Notes: generated by a model not told the origin, from the letters alone. Positions 40,456 to 49,888 are shown, counted from the stretch's first letter. The stretch: DNA of 64,000 bases from Bacillota bacterium (GCA_023421955.1 JAEZSE010000044.1:73784-137783), one strand, 5' to 3'. Numbers and translations are program-made.

Positions 40456-42131
40456 TCAGACTCGGGCTTTGTCCAGGCGGTGCTTTCCGGTGTGGGCGTG
40501 GGCTCGGGCTTCACGCTGTAGATTTCCACGCGGGTGATTTCGCGGAAGCGGTCCACATACAGCTTCTTCTTTTCCATCACGTTGCCATTGGCGTCCCAAT
40601 AGACCAGATAGGTCTGATACTTCATTTCCGGCTGGCCCTTCACCAGCACGTAGGGCTCGCCCTTGGCCAAATCCTCGGCATATTTGCCATCGGGGTCGTC
40701 ACGAACCTCCACCTTGGGGTTGGGGCCCTGGAAGATCAGCTCCGTTTCGCGGGTGATCCTCGCAACGCCGTTTGGCAGCGGGTTGCCGAATACCATCACA
40801 TACACATAGGGCTCTTTCACATAGGCCTTGATGTAGAGGTTGCCATCGCTTGTGTTTTGAAACAGCAGGTCGGCATTGGGATAGTTCACCATCGCGTCAA
40901 AACCCTTCCAGGCATATGCGGACGGGAAGGAGTGGGACTGCCGCTTCAAGATCTCGCAGCCGGACATCAGCACCGCGTTGTAGAGCGTGGTCGAGGCCTG
41001 GCAGACGCCGCCGCCATAGTCGTCCACAATGGACTTGTCGCCGCCGATCGTGGGGGCCGGCAGATAGCCGTTGGCCTCTGAGCGTTCGCCGGTGGTCTCA
41101 TTGAATGAAAGCTCCTGGCCGGGTTTGATGACCAGGCCGTTGAAACGGGAGAGCGCCAGCTTGATGTTGGCAATCCTGGGCTGGGCAGCTTCGTTGGTGC
41201 TGGGCAGCTTGGTGCGATAGGCGTTGATCAGGCGGAAGCCCTTGCGCAAATCAGCCTCGGTGACTGTGGGCTGGAAGTCGTTCACGATGAGCTCCAGCGC
41301 CACCTTGTCGGCAGTTTTGAGCGCGTCCATGATCTTTTGCACCGTCATATCCAGATCCACCGCCTTGCCGGCCTGCTCGGGGTTGACGGTGAACATTTTA
41401 TCAATCTCTTCCTGCGAGGGTTTCAGGTCCTCAATATCCTTGGGGATGGTGAAATCCACCTGGCTGGGGTTGAACACCACTGTGGCGTCGTGGCCCTCGC
41501 TTGCCACGCCGGCGGTCTGCTGCTCAATAGCCGCACGGAGCGCCGCCGGGTCCAGCGCGAACTGCACAGTGAATTCACGGCCCTGGGCGCGGATGGCCTT
41601 TGCCTCCTCCTTGCGCTGGTCATTGGTGCCCACGCGGGCCAGGAAGGACGCCTTGCTCACCACTTCCTCCACGTTGTGGGTGGCGCCCAGATCCTTGCCG
41701 CCAAACGTCCACACGCGGTCCTGCCAGGTGAGCTTGATCTCAATGCTGTCCAGCTTCTTTTGGTATTCGCCCAGGAGGTGGTTTTTGAGGCGCTCCACCT
41801 CCCAGCCGCCATATTCGGTGCTGTTGATGCGCACGCCGGCGGTGATGGTGCCATATTCGTAGCGGTGGGTCTCGGCGTTGGCGATGAGGCCCAGCACCAC
41901 GGCGCCGGCAATCACAACCACCAGAAAGAGCACACCAATGCCAACCACAGGGATCCTTCGCCTGCGGCGGGCGGGCTTGGCGCCATAATCATGGCTCTGC
42001 CTGGGCGGCTCCGGGGCATAAACGCCTCTGGCCGGACCCCTGGGCGCGGGCTCCCGCCCGTAGCCTGCTTGCCTGCCCCGGGCGCTTCCGCCGGAAGCGC
42101 CCCGTCTCGTGCCGCCACCCGTTTCCCTCAT
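40452..42131 (-). CDS. VanW-family membrane-anchored protein (YoaR-like)
   Basis: 559 residues: Arg/Gly/Pro-rich cytosolic N-terminus (~1-60), one membrane segment (~65-90), two peptidoglycan-binding-like domains (~110-330), the VanW domain (FNGLVIKPGQELSFNETTG, DDYGGGVCQASTTLYNAVL), and a C-terminal beta domain with a Pro/Thr tail. Wall-associated; exact role unknown and not evidence of vancomycin resistance. ATG 42131 follows AGGAGG and overlaps the PHP gene's stop by 4 bp. Confidence 0.88.
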   Translation of the reverse strand: MRETGGGTRRGASGGSARGRQAGYGREPAPRGPARGVYAPEPPRQSHDYGAKPARRRRRIPVVGIGVLFLVVVIAGAVVLGLIANAETHRYEYGTITAGVRINSTEYGGWEVERLKNHLLGEYQKKLDSIEIKLTWQDRVWTFGGKDLGATHNVEEVVSKASFLARVGTNDQRKEEAKAIRAQGREFTVQFALDPAALRAAIEQQTAGVASEGHDATVVFNPSQVDFTIPKDIEDLKPSQEEIDKMFTVNPEQAGKAVDLDMTVQKIMDALKTADKVALELIVNDFQPTVTEADLRKGFRLINAYRTKLPSTNEAAQPRIANIKLALSRFNGLVIKPGQELSFNETTGERSEANGYLPAPTIGGDKSIVDDYGGGVCQASTTLYNAVLMSGCEILKRQSHSFPSAYAWKGFDAMVNYPNADLLFQNTSDGNLYIKAYVKEPYVYVMVFGNPLPNGVARITRETELIFQGPNPKVEVRDDPDGKYAEDLAKGEPYVLVKGQPEMKYQTYLVYWDANGNVMEKKKLYVDRFREITRVEIYSVKPEPTPTPESTAWTKPESD

Positions 42132-42973
42132 CGGTGTCCTCCTGCCCTGATCAGGCCGTTGAGCCATTGAAGTGTGCGTTCCGGCATTTGATACCGTTCA
42201 AACCCCATCGCCAGCGTGGGCTCTCCATAACCGTGCCAGTCGCTGCCGTAGGTGCAGACCAAGTCCAAATCATCAGCCATGGCGCGATAAGCCTCTGCCT
42301 GCTCCACCGTATGCAGGGAGTAGAATGCCTCCAGCCCGGCCAGGCCCTCGTCTTTCAACCGGGTCAGTAAAGGTGCCAGTTGGCTATCCTCCAGCCCCAT
42401 CCGGCCGGGGTGGGCCAGCACGGCATGCCCGCCAGAGCCGTTCACAGCCGCTATGAGCTCTGCGGGCGAAAACTTTCTGCGGTTCACATAGCAGGAGCAG
42501 CCCCGGCCCAGATAGCGGCGGAACGCGTCGGCAATATCCGGCGAATAACCGGCCTTCACCATGCCGATGGCCATGTGCTTGCGGCCATATTCGCCGGGCA
42601 CACCCTGGGGCAGGCAGTCCTCCGGCAGGACGAACCCCTGCCCGGCCATGCGCTGGAGCATTTGCTCATTGCGCTCCCGGCGGCGGGCTTTCTGCTCCTG
42701 CATAAAAGCCTGATAAGCCGGAGACTCAATATCCACACCCAGGCCCAAAATGTGCATCGAGCATTCAGCCTCGGCAGAAAGCTCCACACCGGCGATCACC
42801 GGCAGCCCCAGCCGCCTTCCCTCTGCCTGGGCGCGCGTGACCCCGCCGGCGGTGTCGTGGTCGGTGATGGCGATGGCGATGAGGCCCGCCTGCGCGGCGG
42901 CCTGCACCACGGCTTCCGGCGAAAGAAGGCCATCGGAGGCAGTGGTGTGCAAATGCAGGTCAAACACGCCCAT
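42128..42973 (-). CDS. PHP-domain phosphoesterase (RNase AM/YciV-like)
   Basis: 281 residues. DLHLHTTASDGLLSPEA, AITDHDT, GVELSAE, LAHPGR and GSDWHG supply the metal ligands of the PHP fold. Homologues hydrolyse 3-prime,5-prime-nucleoside bisphosphates or trim RNA 5-prime ends. The start (42973) lies inside the end of the aminotransferase gene (14-bp overlap) and its stop overlaps vanW, giving a tight three-gene operon. Confidence 0.9.
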   Translation of the reverse strand: MGVFDLHLHTTASDGLLSPEAVVQAAAQAGLIAIAITDHDTAGGVTRAQAEGRRLGLPVIAGVELSAEAECSMHILGLGVDIESPAYQAFMQEQKARRRERNEQMLQRMAGQGFVLPEDCLPQGVPGEYGRKHMAIGMVKAGYSPDIADAFRRYLGRGCSCYVNRRKFSPAELIAAVNGSGGHAVLAHPGRMGLEDSQLAPLLTRLKDEGLAGLEAFYSLHTVEQAEAYRAMADDLDLVCTYGSDWHGYGEPTLAMGFERYQMPERTLQWLNGLIRAGGHR

Positions 42974-44147
42974 GGCCCGCCTCCAGCATGCCGCTTGCCT
43001 TGATTCGTTGCACGGCTTCCGCCATACGCTCCACCGGTTGCACAAGCGCCATGCGCACATGGCCCTCGCCGCAGGTGCCAAAGCTTTCGCCCGGCGTCAC
43101 CAGCACCCCTGCGCGCTCGGCCAGCTCCATCACAAACGCGGTGGAGGCGGCATAGCCCTTGGGCAGCGGCGCCCACACAAACATGGTGCCCCTGGGCTTT
43201 TCCATGGCCCAGCCGATTGCTTGAAGACCGTTGCAGAGCACATCCCGGCGGGCCTGATAGGCCAGGCGGGCCTGCTCCACGCAGTCCTGCGGGCCGGTGA
43301 GCGCTGCGACAGCCCCCCGCTGCACCGGCAGGAACGCGCCGTAGTCAATGTGCGACTTGAGGGTTGCGATCCTCGCGACAATCTCAGCGTTGCCCAGCGC
43401 AAAGCCCATGCGGGCCCCGGCAAAGCCATAGGTCTTGGAAAGGGAGTTGAACTCCACGCCCACCTCTTTGGCACCGGGCTCAGCAAGGAAGCTGCCCACG
43501 GTGTGGCCGTCAAACACCAGCTCCGAATAGGCGTTGTCATAGAGCACGGCCACATCGAAGCTTTTGGCAAACTCCACGAGCTGGCCGAAGAACCCTTTGG
43601 GCGCCAGCACCGTGGTGGGGTTGTTGGGGTAAGACACGATGATGAGTCGGGCCCGGCGGGCCAGCTCCGTCGGGATATCCGCAAAGTCGATCACAAAGCC
43701 CTTTTCCCGCTTCATCGGCACCGGCGCCATTTCCGCAGAGGCCAGCACAGGGCCTGCGTGGAAGACCGGATAGCCGGGGTCCGGGGCCAAGACCACGTCA
43801 CCGGGGTCGGCCATGCAAAGGCAGATGTGGCCCAGCCCGTCCTGCGAGCCCAGCAGCGAGGTGATCTCGCGCTCAGGGTCCAGCGTGACGCCGAAGCGCC
43901 GCAAATACCATTGGGCTGCGGCCTGCCGCAACTCCGGCAGGTCGCCGATGGCGTAGCGGAAACAGTCGCCCTCACACAGGCACTGCCGCATGGCCTCCGC
44001 CACATGCCTGGGCGGGGCGTTGTCCGGCGAGCCGACGGACAGGTCGATCACATCGACGCCGCGGGCCAGCAGCTCCTTTTTCTTTTCAGCCAACACCGTG
44101 AACACGCCCGGCGCGCTGAGCGCCTCCATCCGGCGGGGAAGATGCAT
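42960..44147 (-). CDS. Class I/II PLP aminotransferase
   Basis: 395 residues. VIDLSVGSPDNAPP, YAIGDLPELR, SYPNNPTTVLA and SLSKTYGFAGARMGFALGN with the PLP-binding lysine. Closest in pattern to LL-diaminopimelate/alanine-type fold I aminotransferases; substrate not decided by sequence alone. ATG 44147 follows GAGGTAG. First gene of the aminotransferase-PHP-vanW operon; the metabolic link among the three is not obvious. Confidence 0.9.
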   Translation of the reverse strand: MHLPRRMEALSAPGVFTVLAEKKKELLARGVDVIDLSVGSPDNAPPRHVAEAMRQCLCEGDCFRYAIGDLPELRQAAAQWYLRRFGVTLDPEREITSLLGSQDGLGHICLCMADPGDVVLAPDPGYPVFHAGPVLASAEMAPVPMKREKGFVIDFADIPTELARRARLIIVSYPNNPTTVLAPKGFFGQLVEFAKSFDVAVLYDNAYSELVFDGHTVGSFLAEPGAKEVGVEFNSLSKTYGFAGARMGFALGNAEIVARIATLKSHIDYGAFLPVQRGAVAALTGPQDCVEQARLAYQARRDVLCNGLQAIGWAMEKPRGTMFVWAPLPKGYAASTAFVMELAERAGVLVTPGESFGTCGEGHVRMALVQPVERMAEAVQRIKASGMLEAGHGRV

Positions 44148-44276
44148 ACAAACTACCTCGAAGTAAACCAATGATTCAAATACATATTATAACATGATCT
44201 TGGCAATTTTTTAAGGTTTGGGAGGAAATGCCACGGTTTTGCCGGAGAAATCATCTCTATGGCAGCATCGCCCTGA

Positions 44277-44686
44277 GAAATCCCCCCCTGTCATCTGCTC
44301 TGTTGCGCCGTTGCGACGCAACGTGATGACATCCCCCTCAAGGGGGGGACAAGCAGAGCATGATCAAACCATACACACCCCTGCCCACGTTGCCTGCTGG
44401 AAATCCCCCCTGTCGCTTCGGCGACATCCCCCCTTGAATTTTTGCTTTCAGCAAAAACAAGGGCGGGTAGGGAGGCCGTTCTCTTGTTCTTCTTGGCAGG
44501 GGCGGGGTTCTCGGTTGCATAGGCGAGCAGCTAGGTTGCTTAGGCGAGCAATGGCCAAAGGCCATGACCAGCCATTCGCAGAATGCAGCCAGCCCATACC
44601 CGCCCTCAAATATGTTGCCTGCGGGCAGGAAATCCCCCCTGCCTCCTGTGGGAGGCATCCCCCCTTATTAAGGGCGGGTGGGGAGG
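44277..44686. repeat. Pile-up of three R1 repeats and one GGGGCGGGG element
   Basis: R1 copies at 44277-44349 (stem TGTCATC/GATGACA, inner GTTGCG/CGCAAC-like hairpin), 44400-44476 (TGTCGC/GCGACA; second loop TTTTTGC/GCAAAAA), and 44630-44686 (GCCTCC/GGAGGC). 44498-44606 is the expanded GGGGCGGGGTTCTCGG element with a 42-bp insertion holding ATGGCC/GGCCAT. No gene between 44148 and 44804; TATAAT at 44780 probably serves the AraC gene. Confidence 0.7.
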
Positions 44687-44804
44687 TCGGTCCCTCCTGC
44701 TTCTGTAGTTGGTTAATCTAGCGCTCCCTACCCTTGCAGCAATTAACGGGCTCTGCAAGGTTACTCCCCTCACCCTATGTTATAATCTCCCCGAGGTGAA
44801 GGGC

Positions 44805-45740
44805 ATGCAATGGCTGGACCAACTCAACAGCGCCATCGACTATCTGGAGCAGAACCTGACAGGCCGGATCGACTTCGGGGAAGCGGCCCGGCGGGCCTGC
44901 TGCTCGCAGGCCTCGTTTCAACGGATGTTCGCCCTCGTGACTGACGGCACGGCGGCGGAATACGTGCGCAACCGCAGACTGGCGCTGGCGGCAGAGGAGC
45001 TGCTGGCCGGAGGCGGTAAGGTGATTGATGTGGCGCTGAAATACGGCTATGAGTCGCCGGAGGCCTTCGCGCGGGCTTTTCAGGCCTTCCACGGCGTGTC
45101 GCCGTCCACCGCAAGAAAGCTGGGCATTTTCACAGCCTATCCCCGCCTTTCCTTCCAGATCACAATCAATGGAGGAGCAATCAAAATGGGGAACAAACCG
45201 CTGGTACGCATCGAAGAATACACAGATATGAGGGTGGCCACGTTTACGGCAGACTGCGCCAACCCGGAGGAGCAGGCATGGCGGGCGCTCAAGGGCTGGG
45301 CCATAACAAACCTGCCGGACCGCAAGGCGCGGACAATGCTGGGCTGCGCCCCCAAAGGGCACCACCCGCAGGGGGAAAGCCACGACGCCAACGAAACCGG
45401 CGTGGTGCATGAGTATTGGGCCCAAATGGCGCTTTTTACCTCGGAGGGAAGTGGAGATACCTTTCAGGGAGCCGCTGTAACTGACGGGCCCAGGGGGCTT
45501 TATCTCATCGGCGACGTGGCGCTCAACGAGTATAGTGACGACGGCATGGTGGATATCGGCAGCTCGATGATGAAATCAGGCGGTGTGATGATGGAGTGCC
45601 TGAAAGAAATGGGCGGCTATGAGCTGGACCTGCAAAGCCGCCCCTACTATGAGGAGCACCTCTTCACCGACGACTGGGCCGAGGGGCCAAAGGGCCTGGC
45701 CGGCTTCAAGCTCTGGCTGCCGATCAAGAAGGTGGGGTAA
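44805..45740 (+). CDS. AraC-family regulator with GyrI-like effector domain
   Basis: 311 residues. Two HTH motifs at ~5-105 (FGEAARRACCSQASFQRMFA and VIDVALKYGYESPEAFARAF) and a C-terminal GyrI-like small-molecule-binding domain (PLVRIEEYTDMRVATFTAD ... GFKLWLPIKK). This is the Rob/SoxS-like multidrug-sensing layout. ATG 44805 follows GAGGTG. Its target may be the GH4 gene downstream, but three repeats separate them. Confidence 0.87.
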   Translation: MQWLDQLNSAIDYLEQNLTGRIDFGEAARRACCSQASFQRMFALVTDGTAAEYVRNRRLALAAEELLAGGGKVIDVALKYGYESPEAFARAFQAFHGVSPSTARKLGIFTAYPRLSFQITINGGAIKMGNKPLVRIEEYTDMRVATFTADCANPEEQAWRALKGWAITNLPDRKARTMLGCAPKGHHPQGESHDANETGVVHEYWAQMALFTSEGSGDTFQGAAVTDGPRGLYLIGDVALNEYSDDGMVDIGSSMMKSGGVMMECLKEMGGYELDLQSRPYYEEHLFTDDWAEGPKGLAGFKLWLPIKKVG

Positions 45741-45776
45741 GTCAAATCTCACATGGCGCTGTGGCGGCATCCACAA

Positions 45777-45925
45777 GAAATCCCCCCTGTCATCTGTGGA
45801 TGACATCCCCCCTTGAATTTTTGCCTTCGGCAAAAACAAGGGCGGGTAGGGAGGTCGGTTTCTCCGGAGAACTCCTTCCGCCCCCTGTGGGGGGCACCTC
45901 CCTCATGGAGGGAGGTAGGGAGGTT
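45777..45925 (+). repeat. R1 repeat plus a partial second copy
   Basis: 45777-45856: GAAATCCCCCC, TGTCATC/GATGACA, CCCCCCTTG with inner TTTTTGC/GCAAAAA, GGGCGGGTAGGGAGG. 45885-45925: CCCCCTGTGGGGGGC, CCTCC-CTCATGG-GGAGG, TAGGGAGG. Confidence 0.65.
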
Positions 45926-46020
45926 GGGTCTGTTTTTCCTACAACAGTTCTCACGATTCATGCTAAAATAGAATGGTTTGGCGGCAAGCCGCCGCAAAGA
46001 AAACACGCGAGGTGACCCAC

Positions 46021-47478
46021 ATGTCGTTCAAGGCCACGTTCATCGGCGCGGGCAGCATCGGCTTCACAAGGGGCCTGGTGCGCGACCTGCTCTCCGTGCC
46101 CCAGTTCAAGGACATTGAACTCGTCTTCATGGACATCAACACCGCCAACCTGGAGATGGTCACGAAGCTTGTGCAGCGCGACATCGACAGCAACGGCCTT
46201 TCCATCCGGATCAAGGCCACCACCGACCGCCGCGAGGCCCTGCAGGGCGCCAAGTATGTGTTCAACGTGGTGCGCATCGGCGGGCTGGAGGCCTTCCGCA
46301 TGGATGTGGACATCCCGCTGAAGTACGGCGTGGACCAGTGCGTGGGCGACACGCTCTGCACCGGCGGCGTGTTCTACGGTCAACGCGGCGTGGCATTCAT
46401 GTTGGATCTCTGCCGCGACATCCGCGAAGTGGCTGCCCCCGGCTGCCTGCTTCTCAATTACGCCAACCCCAACGCGATGATGACGTGGGCGGCCATCAAG
46501 TATGGCGGGGTCAACTGCGTGGGCCTCTGCCACGGCGTGCAGCACGGCCACACCCAGATCGCCACAGTGCTGGGCGCGGAGAAGAAGGATGTGGACATCA
46601 TCTGCGCCGGCATCAACCACCAGACCTGGTATGTGCAGGTAAAGCTCAATGGCCAGGACGTGCCGATGGAGCGCATCCTCAAGGGCTTTGAGGAGCACCC
46701 CGAATACAGCCAGAACGAGAAAGTGCGCATCGACATGATGAAGCGCTTCGGCTATTACTCCACCGAAAGCAACGGCCACCTCTCCGAATATGTGGCGTGG
46801 TATCGCAAGCGGCCCAACGAGATCCAAAACTGGATCAGCACCGACCGGTGGATCAACGGCGAGACCGGCGGCTACCTGCGGGAGTGCACCCAGGGCCGCA
46901 ACTGGTTTGAGACCGAGTTCCCGCAGTGGATGGCCGAAGAACCCTTTGTCTACGCCGAGGAGAAGCGCAGTGAGGAGCACGGCTCCCACATCGTGGAGGG
47001 GCTTGAGACCGGCCGGGTCTATCGCGGCCATTTCAACGTGATGAACCATGGCGCGATCACCAACCTGCCCGACGAGTGCATTGTGGAAGTGCCCGGCTAT
47101 GTGGACCGCAACGGCATCGCAATCCCGCAGGTGGGCGACCTGCCCCTCGGGTGCGCGGCGGTGATCTCCACCTCCATCTGGGTGCAGAGGCTGTCCGTGG
47201 AGGCCGCCGTGGCCGGCGACGACCAGCTGCTCCGTCAGGCGCTGATGATGGATCCGCTCACCGGCACCGTCATGAACCCGCCGGAGATTTGGCAGATGGC
47301 CGACGAGATGCTAATTGCCGAGGAGCAGTGGCTGCCGCAATATAAAAAGGCCATCGCTGAGGCCAAGGAGCGGTGGAGCAAAGGCAACCTGATCCCAACC
47401 AGGGAAGGCTACACCGGCGCGGTGCGGCTGCATGTGAAGACGGTGGAGGAGATGAAGGAGGAGAAGAAGGGGAAGTAA
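46021..47478 (+). CDS. GH4 family alpha-galactosidase-like glycosidase
   Basis: 485 residues. NAD-binding N-terminus ATFIGAGSIGFT, then GH4 blocks VVRIGGLEAFRMD, LNYANPNAMMTW and GLCHGVQHGHTQIA with the Mn-binding Cys/His. GH4 enzymes cleave alpha- or beta-glycosides by an NAD+- and Mn2+-dependent redox mechanism; the pattern is MelA-like, but the sugar cannot be fixed. ATG 46021 follows GAGGTG. No transporter gene is adjacent. Confidence 0.9.
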   Translation: MSFKATFIGAGSIGFTRGLVRDLLSVPQFKDIELVFMDINTANLEMVTKLVQRDIDSNGLSIRIKATTDRREALQGAKYVFNVVRIGGLEAFRMDVDIPLKYGVDQCVGDTLCTGGVFYGQRGVAFMLDLCRDIREVAAPGCLLLNYANPNAMMTWAAIKYGGVNCVGLCHGVQHGHTQIATVLGAEKKDVDIICAGINHQTWYVQVKLNGQDVPMERILKGFEEHPEYSQNEKVRIDMMKRFGYYSTESNGHLSEYVAWYRKRPNEIQNWISTDRWINGETGGYLRECTQGRNWFETEFPQWMAEEPFVYAEEKRSEEHGSHIVEGLETGRVYRGHFNVMNHGAITNLPDECIVEVPGYVDRNGIAIPQVGDLPLGCAAVISTSIWVQRLSVEAAVAGDDQLLRQALMMDPLTGTVMNPPEIWQMADEMLIAEEQWLPQYKKAIAEAKERWSKGNLIPTREGYTGAVRLHVKTVEEMKEEKKGK

Positions 47479-47500
47479 CCCACCATGCAACCTGACGATG

Positions 47501-47580
47501 GAAATCCCCCCTGTCATCTGCCGATGACATCCCCCCTTAGCCGTCGGTGCTCAGCGCACCGACTTAAGGGAGGGTAGGGA
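47501..47580 (+). repeat. R1 repeat with inserted inner hairpin
   Basis: GGAAATCCCCCC, TGTCATC/GATGACA, CCCCCCTTAG, inner GTCGGTGC/GCACCGAC, TTAAGGGAGGGTAGGGA. Confidence 0.7.
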
Positions 47581-47605
47581 TTCGGTTCGGATCAGCTAAG
47601 CATTA

Positions 47606-47643
47606 ACACGAAGAGGCGGGCAATTGCCCGCCTCCTTTGTGTT
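47606..47643. terminator. Hairpin between convergent genes
   Basis: Perfect palindrome GAGGCGGGC-AATT-GCCCGCCTC (47613-47634) flanked by AACAC and GTGTT; works for both strands although T-tracts are short. Confidence 0.7.
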
Positions 47644-47650
47644 CAGAACC

Positions 47651-48523
47651 TCACCCCCGGGTGTCATCCAGCACCTTGCCGGTCTGGGCATCCACGGTGA
47701 TCATATAGTAATAAGTAACCGGGTCGCCCTTCGGCTGGGCGGAAAGCTTGACCCTCCAAGCCACCTTATTATCCCAGACGATAAGGCCGCCCCCATCACA
47801 CTGAAGCGCATCGAAACGTTCCTGCGCAATGATGGGTTGGAGATAGTGCTTGATCACGGCTGTGGCTTCGTCTTGTGTGATTCTCTTTGCCTTTGTGTCG
47901 ATGTTCAGGTTGTCGTTTCTGGCAGCGCTGTAGGACAGGACATTCCCATGGAGATCCACCTCGGTATGAATGGCATTGCCGATATCCACATCATCTCTAA
48001 ACTCCCGCCATTCAAAGCGAAATCGCTTGCCAGCACCACCATCAAAAATTTCTGAGCAGGTTTGATTCATGATGGACAGGTCAAAGTCCGGCCTATGGGT
48101 TCGAATAAAATCCTCTGCGACTTGCTGCGCTTCGGCAATGCCCATGGAAGGCTGATCGGGGTCAGGAAGCCTTTGCAAGATGAATGAATCAATCTTCCCG
48201 GTGTTGGTGTTGATGATGAAATATGCTTCAAAGCTGTCATACTCCAGCCGCTGGATGGACTTGTCGCGGTTCCAAGTGCAAATGCGAAATCACAAATTGG
48301 TGCAAAGATCAGGGAATTCTTCCCGGATGATCCGCGCCCCATCCTCGGTGCTCATAGAGGCCGGCGTGGTACTGAAAACATCGTCGTAGGAGAGCACATG
48401 ATCCGGGGTGGCGAACGGCTGGGGATCTCCGGCGGAGAGAAGTGCGGCGGTGGGGTTGGCTATGCAGGAGGTGAGGGGGAACAGGAGTGATAAGATGAGC
48501 AGAAGGAGAGCGTTTTGCCTCAT
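47651..48523 (-). pseudogene. PepSY-domain lipoprotein interrupted by one in-frame TGA
   Basis: One continuous frame of 290 codons broken only by TGA at 48292-48290. Before it: a lipoprotein signal LLFPLTSCI and TEDGARIIREEFPDLCTNL. After it: FRICTWNRDKSIQRLEYD, FIINTNTGKIDSFILQR, then a PepSY-like domain ending YYMITVDAQTGKVLDDTRG. Both halves look intact, so this is a recent nonsense mutation, a sequencing error, or readthrough. No SECIS-like stem follows the TGA. A shorter product could start at the ATG at 48178. Confidence 0.7.
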
Positions 48524-48544
48524 GGGAATAACCTCCTCGACCTA

Positions 48545-49888
48545 TCACTTGGTCTGATACCTGGAAATCACGTTGTGGGACTGTTCTTCACCGCCACAAT
48601 AATCAAGCCAAAGCGAGTCATGCGTGAAATCCAAACGCAAATAGTGGCCATTGTCCACAGCCTGCTTGAGACTATGCAGTGTGGTGATTTTCCCATCCTT
48701 AAGAGCCATTGCCTTAATGCTTTGCCTGGTGTATTCAGTATCACCATTGGTTGAGTATACATAAGTATAGAAATACCACATCCCATTGTGAGCAACCGAA
48801 CTGCCTATGTGATATGGCAGCCCTGTTTGGGCTTGGACTTTACCGTTGGTTAAGTTTATTTCATAAAGAGATTGCTGTTGTTTTGTTCCGCTTCTGGCCA
48901 CAAGATAAACGATCTCACTTTGCACCAATGCACGATCGATCCACAAAGACCCGGGGACGGAAAGCTCGCTGGTTTCGTTGGTTTTCATATGAAATATGGT
49001 CACTACGGTGCTCTTGCCAGTATGTGAATACTTGATCAGGCATTCGCCCTCATCAGAGCCAATGAACTGATCCTCAAGTTTTTCGGAAAGCAAACTGGTC
49101 TTACCTGTGTAGAGGTTGACCAGGTAGTATTTCCGGTATTCAGCATCTGTTGTGTTGCGAACGTCCATTAAGAAATAACCAAGGCAGGAGAAATAGGACG
49201 CATACAGATTCTTGTTATCAATACTTACCTGTGCAATTTTCGTCTTCGTCCGGCTCGCAATATGATATTGATATATGCTTCCGCTTGGCCCGATATAGAA
49301 AATATGCTCTTGATCAACACGGATCACAGAATCGATATAGGAAGCAATCAGCCTGTCTTGACTGCTGGTGTATTGATACAAAGTCTGGCGGGTAGTGACA
49401 CCATTCTCCGCATCGGTAAAGACAATGGACTTCACATAATACAGACTGCCTGCGCTGTCCAGAAAGATTTGCGTGAGCGGAGATCCCGAGAATTCCCTGA
49501 GCTTCTTTTTTTGATTGGTCTTCAGATCCAGTTGATGGATGGAATACTTGGTTTCCGCCTCTCCGTATTGCCGTTCAAGGTAGAACACCGAATCATCATT
49601 CGATACAACGAACCCTATTTTCAAACCAGGATCCGTGACAGAATCAACCTTCGGCGCGGAGGTCGGTGTTGCCTTTGGCGTAGGGGATGGTGGTTCCGGC
49701 TTTTTTGTCGGGGTGGGTTGTGCGGTGATGGAGACTGTCACTTCAGGCGAAACATCACGAACAGCCGTTGTAGTTGATAATGTCTCCAAGGGGCTTTTTG
49801 TCACAGCCACCGCAGGAGTTACAGATGGCATGGCTCTGCATCCCGCAAGCAATACCACAGCCACCACAACCCACAGCGCCTTCCTCAT
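48545..49888 (-). CDS. Lipoprotein with Thr/Pro linker and beta-propeller-like domain (paralogue)
   Basis: 447 residues. Signal ending VLLAGCR, a long Thr/Pro/Ser linker (~20-85), then repeated propeller-like strands (VSNDDSVFYLERQYG, LDSAGSLYYVKSIVF, VIRVDQEHIFYIGP). Same design as 25754-27010. ATG 49888 sits only 2 bp from GGAGG; GTG 49897 is an alternative. It lies 21 bp upstream of the interrupted PepSY gene on the same strand, probably the same transcript. Function unknown. Confidence 0.75.
   Translation of the reverse strand: MRKALWVVVAVVLLAGCRAMPSVTPAVAVTKSPLETLSTTTAVRDVSPEVTVSITAQPTPTKKPEPPSPTPKATPTSAPKVDSVTDPGLKIGFVVSNDDSVFYLERQYGEAETKYSIHQLDLKTNQKKKLREFSGSPLTQIFLDSAGSLYYVKSIVFTDAENGVTTRQTLYQYTSSQDRLIASYIDSVIRVDQEHIFYIGPSGSIYQYHIASRTKTKIAQVSIDNKNLYASYFSCLGYFLMDVRNTTDAEYRKYYLVNLYTGKTSLLSEKLEDQFIGSDEGECLIKYSHTGKSTVVTIFHMKTNETSELSVPGSLWIDRALVQSEIVYLVARSGTKQQQSLYEINLTNGKVQAQTGLPYHIGSSVAHNGMWYFYTYVYSTNGDTEYTRQSIKAMALKDGKITTLHSLKQAVDNGHYLRLDFTHDSLWLDYCGGEEQSHNVISRYQTK

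Noticed and set aside
40452..42131. VanW gene as evidence of glycopeptide resistance
   Set aside because: No vanHAX or vanRS genes; VanW-domain proteins are common wall proteins in Clostridia.
44277..44686. Clustered palindromic repeats as a CRISPR array
   Set aside because: Units differ in length and inner stems, spacing is irregular, and no cas gene is present.
45958..47049. 363-codon minus-strand frame opposite the GH4 gene
   Set aside because: Shadow frame of a GC-rich gene; the translation is His/Ala/Val-rich without any motif.
48270..48292. TGA at 48290 as a selenocysteine codon
   Set aside because: No plausible SECIS hairpin at the required distance; the residue is not in a redox motif.
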